64,000 nucleotides of DNA. It comes from Closterium sp. NIES-65 (Eukaryota; Streptophyta; Zygnematophyceae; Desmidiales; Closteriaceae). How positions within the stretch are numbered: position 1 is the stretch's first letter; the number at the start of each line of letters is the position of its first letter. The notes under the pieces were generated by a model. The model was not told the origin of the DNA, ran no database searches, and worked only from the letters and a program-made list of their open reading frames with translations. Below, piece after piece: positions 12,601 to 21,600 of the stretch. The stretch is taken from NCBI GenBank assembly GCA_948144175.1, contig CANXME010002067.1:2232001-2296000 (forward strand), written 5' to 3'. A program made the translations under genes and the position numbers.

Positions 12601-15600
12601 ATGGGAGAGAGAGGGGTGTGAGATGAAGGATGACTGCTATGCTTAGCTATCCCTCCGCCGCATGACACCCACACCACCCCCAGCACCATGAACATGGGCT
12701 CTCGCAGAGGGAGGGGAGGGATGGGAGAGAGGGTGCAGGGAGAGGAAGGATAGCTGCTATGGTGAGCTATCACTCCGCCATACGACACCCACCCCACCAC
12801 CAGCACCATGAACAGGAGCTCTGGTTGAGGTAGGGGAGCGATGGTAGAGTGAGAGGGGAGAGAGAGGGGATTAAATAGTCAGAGCGAAAGACGGGAGAGT
12901 AGGCAGAGTGAGAGGGCACCGTACGCCCAGCGCGAGGGTTCATGTTCTCCTCGTACGAGGAGTCTCAACTTCCACTGCAGCCACCCCCCTGCACGCTACG
13001 CCGCATGCCACACGCGTGACCAGCAGCACCTTTTACAGTGGCTCTGGACGAGGAGGGAGAGGGACGGGATAGAGAGGGGAGGGAGGAGCGGCGGACAGAA
13101 AGGAGGCCGCATGGGGTTGACGGATACGGCTTCCTCTATTCCTTGCGCCGCATGACACCCACACCACCACCAGCACCAGGAACAGGGGCTCTCGCAGAGG
13201 GAGGGGAGGGATGGGAGAGAGAGGGAAGTGAGATGAAGGAAAACTGCTATGCTTAGCTATCCCTCCGCTGCATGACACCCACACCACCCCCAGCACCATC
13301 AACAGGGGATCTCGCAGAGGGAGGGGAGGGATGGGAGAGAGAGGGAAGTGAGATGAAGGATAACTGCTATTCTTAGCTATCCCTCCGCCGCATGACACCC
13401 ACACCACCACCAGCACCAGGAACAGGGGCTCTGGAAGAGCTAGGCAAGGGATGGGAGAGAGGGGGGAGGGATAGGAAGGATAACTGCTACAATGAGCTAT
13501 CCTTGCGCCGCGTGCCACCCACACCAGCACCAGCACCAGCACCATGAACAGGGGCTCTGGTTTAGGGTGGGAAGGGATGGGAGAGAGGGGCCAATGGAGG
13601 ATGGATAACTGCTATGGTGAGCTAGGGGTCGGGGGCAGAATGTGAGAGCATCGTACGCCCAGCGCCACGTCCCTGAAGCGAGGCGTACTGGGAATGCCTA
13701 TCCCACTGCAGACATGCCGCTATCACTGCGCATAATGCCACAAACACGCTTACCAGCAGCAAGAGGGGTTGAGAGAGAGAGCTGCAGCTATCACTGAGCC
13801 CCATGCCACACATTGTTTAACACTAAAACAATCTCACCTTCAGCAGCTTGGGTGTGGGCATCCCACGCGTTCGACGGACCGGTACGTCTACCATCGCTGG
13901 GCTTTCTGGCGCCACGCCTGGATCGAGGCCCCCTACAGATGGGCCGCTCGACAGAGACGCTAGAGGAGGAGGCCTGGATGGAGGGGTGCAGGGCTTGACA
14001 GGTCCTTCTGATCCTGGCCTTGCCTTGAGTGCAGCGATTTCGCGATCCCGCTGGGCAAGCTCTCGCATGAGCTGCTCCACAGTCCTGCCGCCAGCCACAT
14101 CCGGCCGACTGGATGCGCCAGATGTGCCCATGCTCTCTCCCCTCCCCTCCTTAGTCGCCGGATCCATTTTCTCGTCCCCCCCTTCTCCCCTGCTCTCCCG
14201 TACATCCCACATGGAGCCTTCCACACCGCCGCCACATTCACCCAAGGCATTCGCCCACACACCTCCTCCCACACCGTCATTCGCTGCTGCAGCTGCCGAG
14301 GGTTCGTGCCGCTTCGTTGCCCCCTCGTTTTTCACATGAACCGCGCGACCCCCCATATGGTTGGGGGGCGGGTCCGTCGCTTCCCTGCCAAACCGCGCTG
14401 ACCCCCAAGCCATCAGATCTCCCTTCCTAGCCGAACCCATCGGATCGCGTAACGCAGCGTACGGGTCCGCGGCTTGCCGATCATGAGAGCTTGAGGTACA
14501 TCGTATCCCCATGGACTCGTAAAAATTGAACTCCCGCTTCGCCTTGCTACGCACACCCACAATTTTAGCTTCGAATCGAGGTCTCTGGCGCTTGCCATGT
14601 GGTTTGGCACGACGCACACTCTGTTTACAGCTCTTCACCCGTCCCCTCTCCGATTTTTGCTTAGCGTTGCCCTTCTTGAGCTTCCCCACACTCCTCCTCT
14701 TCAAAGGCCGGGCCTCCTCCCCACCCTCGCTCTCCGGCTCCAACTCCTCATCATCCTCGTCCTCCTCCTCCTCATCCTCGTCCTCGTATACCTCCTCACT
14801 CCCGGATGAGCTGCCCGACTCACTGTCGCTCGAATCTTCCTCGGAACCAGACGAGCTCGAAACGTGCACATTGGGGCCGTGCCGAGCTTGTCTCGCCTTA
14901 TGGTCGCAACTGCCCGGATCCACAGCCTTGCGCCGTTGGTACGGAATCACAGCTTCACGTCCACCTTTCCCATCAGTCAGTGCTACTGGCTCGTCCTCAT
15001 CATGATCGTTAACGCCACGACATGCAGGCACGGCATGATCCTTCTCGTCGCCACCATCCGCATCCTGCGACTGCCTGCCCGAGGGACCGCCCTTAGCCGC
15101 GGCAGCCCTGCCGCCGTTGCACATGCCGCCACCACGAGCTTCCGGCTCGGCATGATCCTTCTCGTCGCCACCATCCGCATCCTGCGAGCCCGAGGGACCG
15201 CCCTTGGCCGCGGCAGCCCTACCGCCGTTGCGCATGCCGCCACCACGAGCTTCCGGCTCGGCATGATCCCCCTCGTCGCCTCCATCCGCATCCTGTGACA
15301 GCCTGCCCGAGGGATCGGCCTTAGCCGCGGCAGCCCTGCCGCCGTTGCGCATGCCGCCACCACGAGCTTCCGGCTCGGCATGATCCTTCTCGTCGCCACC
15401 ATCCGCATCCTGCGACTGCCTGCCCGAGGGACCGCCCTTAGCCGCGGCAGCCCTGCCGCCGTTGCGCATGCCGCCACCACGAGCTTCCGGCTCGGGATGA
15501 TCCTTCTCGTCGCCACCATCCGCATCCTGCGAGCCCGAGGTGTGAAGCAAGGAAAACAGGAATGAAATGACTAAGTCAGAGTTGGGTACAAATGCAACCC

Positions 15601-18600
15601 TAGAAAGCTGTACCCCATATGTGCTACCCCACTATAGCCTACAAACATGCATCAGTTATAATAATCCGACACACCCCCATAGGCAAAGTGGGGGAGAACA
15701 AGGGGTCACAAGACCAGTCAAGCAAAGCAAAGCAAAGCAAGCTCAGGGTGGATCACAACGTCACCACACAGTCCGAGCACAAGAGCAGGGCCAGAGGCCA
15801 GTTCACATGCAGGAGTACAGACATATATATAAAACTAGACAAGCAAGAGCCGGTATATATATATGTCACAGTACAAGTGAAGTCAAGAGGAGAGCAAGTG
15901 AGGCAAGACAGGCACAAGACCCAGCTGGGTGCAAAAGCGCTGATGGTCACAAGGCGCGAGTGCCTTGGTGAACACATCAGCAGTGTTGGCCTCAGAGGCC
16001 ACGTACGCAAGTCGCAACTGACCACGCTGCTGCAGCTCACGAGCAAGGAAGTAGCGGAGAGCAATGTGCTTCGTTCTGTGCTCCAAGCGCTGCTCTCGAC
16101 ACAAGGCCAGCATGGCCTTGTTGTCTACGTACAGCACTGGAGGAGAACGAGGCGGCTCTCCAAGGTCAGTCAGCAGGTAGGTGAGCCAGCAAAGCTCCTG
16201 TGCAGCCATGGCCCCGGCGTAGATCTCAGCCTCACAACTGGAGCCGAGAACCGAAGACGAGCGAGTAGACCGCCACGAGACAGAGCCGGAACCAAGGCTG
16301 AAGGTGTAACCCTGTGACGACCGCTGCGTAGCCTGGTCGTCAGCCCAAGAAGCGTCCGCGTGGCCGGTAAGGACCACTGGACTCCGCCCTCCAAGCACTA
16401 GCCCCATGCCCGACGTGCTGCACAGGTAGCGCAATACCCTCTTCGCTGCAGCCATGTGCTCCGGTCTGTGTCTCCCAGGAGCAACATAGCGTGCAAGAAT
16501 GCTCAGAGGGTATGCAAGGTCAGGTCGTGTGCAGGTCATCAGGTACATGAGGCAGCCAACAAGCTCTGCATACGGACCACTCGACTCTACGGACTCATCC
16601 GAAGGCAGAGCTGAGAGTGAGTGGCGAGTAGGCAGAGGAGTGGCCTGAGGCGAGGAGTACGTGAAGCCGAAGCGCTGAAGGACCTGCTGCACCATGTGTG
16701 ACTGAGTCAAGGTAATGGTGCGGCGTGCTCTGTCCCGAGTGATCTGCAAGCCAAGGTAGCTGCGCAGTTCACCCAGGTCTGTGCACGTGTGTCTCTTCAG
16801 CAGCTCGGACTTCACGTAGGCGAGTCCACCAGTGTCTGCTGTGGCAAAGACCAAGTCGTCGACGTACACGAGGATGTAGAACGGCGGCAGGGAAGTGTCG
16901 GTGCGAAGAAACAGCGACGGGTCAGCAGTAGAAGGAGCAAACCCAAGAGCCGCAAGCGTAGTCCTCAGTGTGTCGTGCCACTCACGCGGTGCCTGGCGGA
17001 GACCGTAGACTGGCCGTCGGAGGCTCCACTGGGTGCCAGGAGGGAAAGTCCCAGTGAAGCCAGGTGGACGGCGAAGCCAGATCTCCTCGTGCAGGCTACC
17101 CTGCAAGAACGCAGTGCTGAAGTCGAGAGAGTGAAGCTCGTAGTCGCGCTGAGCGGCTATGTGCAGCAGCACCCGAAGAGTAGTCATCTTCGGGGTGGGA
17201 GAGAAGGTCTGAAAGTAGTCAACTCCCTGCCGCTGACTGAAGCCACGAGCAACGTACCGTGCCTTGAAGACAGGTGGAGTGCCCGGCGGCCGCTTCACCC
17301 TGAAGATCCACATGCCACTGACGATGTTCGCCCCAGGAGGGGGAACCGCGTCAACGTAGGTGCCTGTGGACTTCCAGGAAGCCATCTCTGCATCCATAGC
17401 TGCCTGCCACTGAGAGGAGTAGGGACCCTCTACGGCCTCCGCGTAAGAACGCGGAGTCGGGATGTCTAGTGCATCCGGGTCTCCCTCAGGGGCAAGCAGT
17501 ACAGACGCGAGATGAGGTGAAGCAGCCGCTAGACACTGTAACTCCTCCTGCCTGTCCTCTAGGACGTCCGTGCCAAGAGCACACTCACCCCCGACGGACG
17601 GAGGACAGACAGACACAGACTCAGCAACAAGACTAGCAGCGTAGTCGAGACGACAGCGAGCAGCAAAGTCGACGAGCTCAGCGACTAGAGCAGACGCAGC
17701 AGTGGACTCAAAAGAGGGGTCAGTGACGACAGTAGCAAGCAGACGCGTGACAGTAGGACTGGCAGCACGAAGAGAGTCCGACTCAGGGTCGGCAAGCGCA
17801 GGAAGAGAGGACTCAGGAGGAGAAGGCAAAGGGGCACGCAGAGGAGCAGTGGACGGACGCAAAGACATCCGGTGCGTGCCAGGGACAGGAGGAGGACGCT
17901 GACGCGAACTGCGACCACTAGCGCGAGCAGCACGAACAGGCGACGCGGGACGAGACGCAGGCTCACGACGCTCAGCAAGACCGCCAGTAGGACCAGTGTA
18001 AGGAGAGGGAGCAGGCAGTGGAGAGGAAGGCTCCAGCAGGGACTGCGACTGGACAGGCGGTGGACCCTCTACTGGAGGAGAAAGACTAAGAACCTACTGC
18101 AGGAGCGGAACAAAGTACGGTCGAGGCCGCGCGGCAGCTCCAGACTCAGCAGGGACAGCACCACCACCCTCAGCGACAGCACCAGCGCCACCCACACCTC
18201 CAGCGGCAGGACCAACAGCAGTAGGCTCAGCACCAACGCCCTCAGCAGCTCCAGCTCCAGGAGGACCCGCAGGTCCAGCAGCTCCGGGACCGGCAGCACC
18301 CGCACCCTCGACGGTCGAAGAAGCTCCAGCTCCAGCTCCAGCAGCACCTCCAGACCCAGCAGCACGCCTCCAGCGGCGAGCGAACCACTCGCGCAGCTCC
18401 TGTGGAGAGAGGGGCTCCCGGCGAGACGCAGCAGCAGGAGAAACCCCAGGCTCAGCAGCTCCAGACGCAGCACCCCCAGGCTCAGCAGCTCCCAGCTCAG
18501 TACCCCCAGGCTCAGCAGCTCCCGACCTAGCACCCCCAGACCCAGCACCTCCAGGCACAGCACCCCCCGGCTCAGCACCCCCAGGCTCCGCACCCTCCGC

Positions 18601-21600
18601 AGTAGCACCCCCAGGCCCAGCACCCCCAGCAGTAGCACCCCCAGGCTCAGCACCCCCGCGCACAGCACCCCCAGAGTCAGCACCCCCAGGCTCAGCACCC
18701 GCAGCAGCACCAGAGTCACCAGTAACCTCGACCGGGTCAACGGCGTCTACCTGGGACACACCTGAGGGGGCAGGAACCTGAGGGGGGAGGGGGTCTACCG
18801 GGGGGGGGAACCGGCACAAGGAAGTCCGGGGGAGGGGGGAGGGAAGGAGTGCGGTAGGGGAAGAGACGGTAGAAGGGGACTGACTCGTCGAACGTGACAT
18901 CCTGGGAGGACAGAACACGACGAGAGGAGGGGTGGTAAAACTGCCACCCTGGGGCGTCAGTGGGGAAGCCAAGGAAGACACAGGGAGCAGCACGAGGGGA
19001 CAGCTTGTCCGCAGACAAGTCGCGGACAAACGCCCGAGATCCCCAGACACGGAACACAGACGCATCGCCAACCTTCCCCGTCCACAGCAAGGCTGGGGAC
19101 ATCGCAGGCCGAGAGACCCGGGGGTGAAGGTTGAGCTGATGCGCCGCGTACCTCACCGCAAACGGCCACAGAAAATGGGGGGCAGCCGCATGCATCATGG
19201 ACGTACGAGCGACATCCATGACCATGCCAATGCGGCGCTCAGCAATCCCATTTTGCTGTGGTGAGTCCGGAAGCGTGAAGGTCTGGCGGATCCCCCGTGC
19301 ACGACAGTAGTCCCGCAGAAGGCGAGAAGAGAACTCTCCGCCTCTGTCAGAGTGCAGACGCAGAACAGGAAAGTCCGAGCCGAAGCTCTTCCTGAGCTGG
19401 AGACGAGCCTCGCGGATCCAGTCGATCAGCACCTCAGTGACCGCACCCTTGCTGCGCAAGGGGAGGACTGTGGTGTAACGCGAGTAGTCGTCAACCACCA
19501 ACAGGAAGTAGCGCTCGTAACCCTGCCCACGGACGGGGGCTGGGCCCCACACATCCATGTGAAGCGTCTGCAGGGGAGCCTCTGTCGGGGGGAAGTGGGA
19601 GGAGTGGGGAGTAGCTCGGAGGCGACCCTCGACACAGGGGACACAGGAAGGTCCTGGCCCGGAGGGGAGAGGAGGGAGAGACTGGGGAAGACCAGAGACA
19701 AGGACACAGGAAGCCATGCTCTGAAGACGGGGCAAGGAGGGGTGGCCAAGACGGTGGTGCCACAGGAGAGTCTGGTGAGACAGGAGGCGACAAGAACAGG
19801 GGGCAGACTCAGGACCTGACCGGGACGCAGCAGCAAGCACCTGACCCGACGCAGCCACCTGACCAGACGCAGGGACAGGAGGAGACTCAACGGTCAGGGT
19901 GTAGAGACTCGACCCCGGCCGACGCGAGAACGTGGCCAGGTGTCGGCCTGTGCGTGCCTCCGTGCAGTGGGTCACCCGCTGACTAGCAGGAGTGAACTGG
20001 TGAACCCCCACATCCTGCAGGTCCGCTCCACTCACCAAGTTCGTAGAGAACGAGGGAAGGTACAGACCCGACAGGGTGCCCGAAGGGGCAGCCGGACACG
20101 GGAGGACAGTGGAGAAGTGAGACAGGACAGGACCCCCAGAGGGGTCAGCAAGGGAGACCGCAACCGGCCGGCCGAGCGGCGTAAGGGTAGTGCGGTCTCG
20201 AAAGAAGGAGCGAGAAGCTCCGGAGTCAAGTGTGAAAGTGAGGGAGGACGAGGACGACGCAGTACCTGAGAGCGCAGTCTCACCAGTACCTGAGAGCACA
20301 GACGCACTGGCACCTAGAGCAGCAGCCTCACAAGCACCTAGCGCAGCAGTACCAATGCCCGGGTCGGGCTGGAAACAACGGTAACCCTCATTCTCCTCAC
20401 TATAATCCACAACATACATAGCAGCAAGGATAGCATCAAAATCAAGATCAAAGATCGCTACACCAGCCCGGAGAAGCTCATCCCAGCGAGGGATCTCACT
20501 GGCCCCAGGGAACTGCTGACGCCAAGCGTCCGTCAGGCGGCCAAAGCAGCGCTGGGTGGCATGGGCACCCCCACACAGCTCACCCGCGCGGTCGCCGGAA
20601 CGAAGAACGTAGGTGCAGGGACCAGTACCCCCACCCCTCTGACGCCCAGCGTACCACTCACGAAGCTGCTGAGGCGGAGGGATGTCCCGCGAGCGCTGCT
20701 GCTGCTGCCGCTGCGAGCGCTGGCCACCACCACCGCCGCTACGCTGCTGGGTACCACCTCGACCAGCTCCACCTCCTCCACCACCACCGCCTCCTCCGCT
20801 GCCGCCTCCACCGCCTCCACCTCCGCCGCCTCCACCTCCGCCGCTGCCTCCACCACCACCGCTGGCACCACCACCACCGTCTCCGCCGCTGCTGCCACCA
20901 CCACCACCACCCCCGCCACTAGTCCCGCCGCCACCCCCACTCCCTCCGCCGCCACCGCCGCCACCGCCACCGCCCCCTCCAGCTCCACCCGCGCCCTTGC
21001 CCCCCTTGCCCTTGCTGGAGCGACGTCTCCCACTAGGGGCAGACGCCGCGCCGACCGACTCAAGACCAAGCAGGTCGGCAGCAGCAGCAGAGGCAACAGA
21101 GGGCAGCAAGGGGGAAGGAGAGCACCCCTCAAAGATGGGGGTGCGAGGGTCACCACGAGAAGCACCTACAGCGACTATGCTCTTCTCCGCTGCAAGGAGG
21201 GCCTTCTCGAGGAGGTCGACGGTGAGGGTGGTGGGACAGACTGCGAGAAAGTGGTCCCTGACGACGCGAAGGGAGTCAGGGAGGCGCGCCACTACGTAGT
21301 AGAGAGCGATGTACATGGGGGGGGGGTTCTTAGCGCAGAACTCAGCAGGAAGGGCGGCGCGGTAGCGAGTGTCACTAGTGCGGAGGTGCGTAATGAGGTC
21401 AGCGACAGTGGGAAAGGCAGAGAGGTCAGGAAAGAGGTAGGGAAGCATGAGACGGCTCAGTGCAACAGTGGCAGGGGAGGAGTAGCGCGCAACTACAGCG
21501 TCGTACAAGGTCTGAGCACTCTTGTACTGACTAAAGTGCGCACGCTCAGAGGTAGGGAGGTGGCGACGCACAGCAAGACGTGCAGCAGCATCGCGGGTGG

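Noticed and set aside
13033-13545. Repeated hydrophobic VLVVVWVSCG frame as a membrane protein
   Set aside because: It lies in a tandem-repeat intron, changes frame between repeat copies and has no start or splice context.
18069-18765. Frames opposite the copia linker (plus strand Arg/Ser/Thr-rich, other minus frame)
   Set aside because: They are shadows of the Gly/Ala-rich linker in the pol frame.
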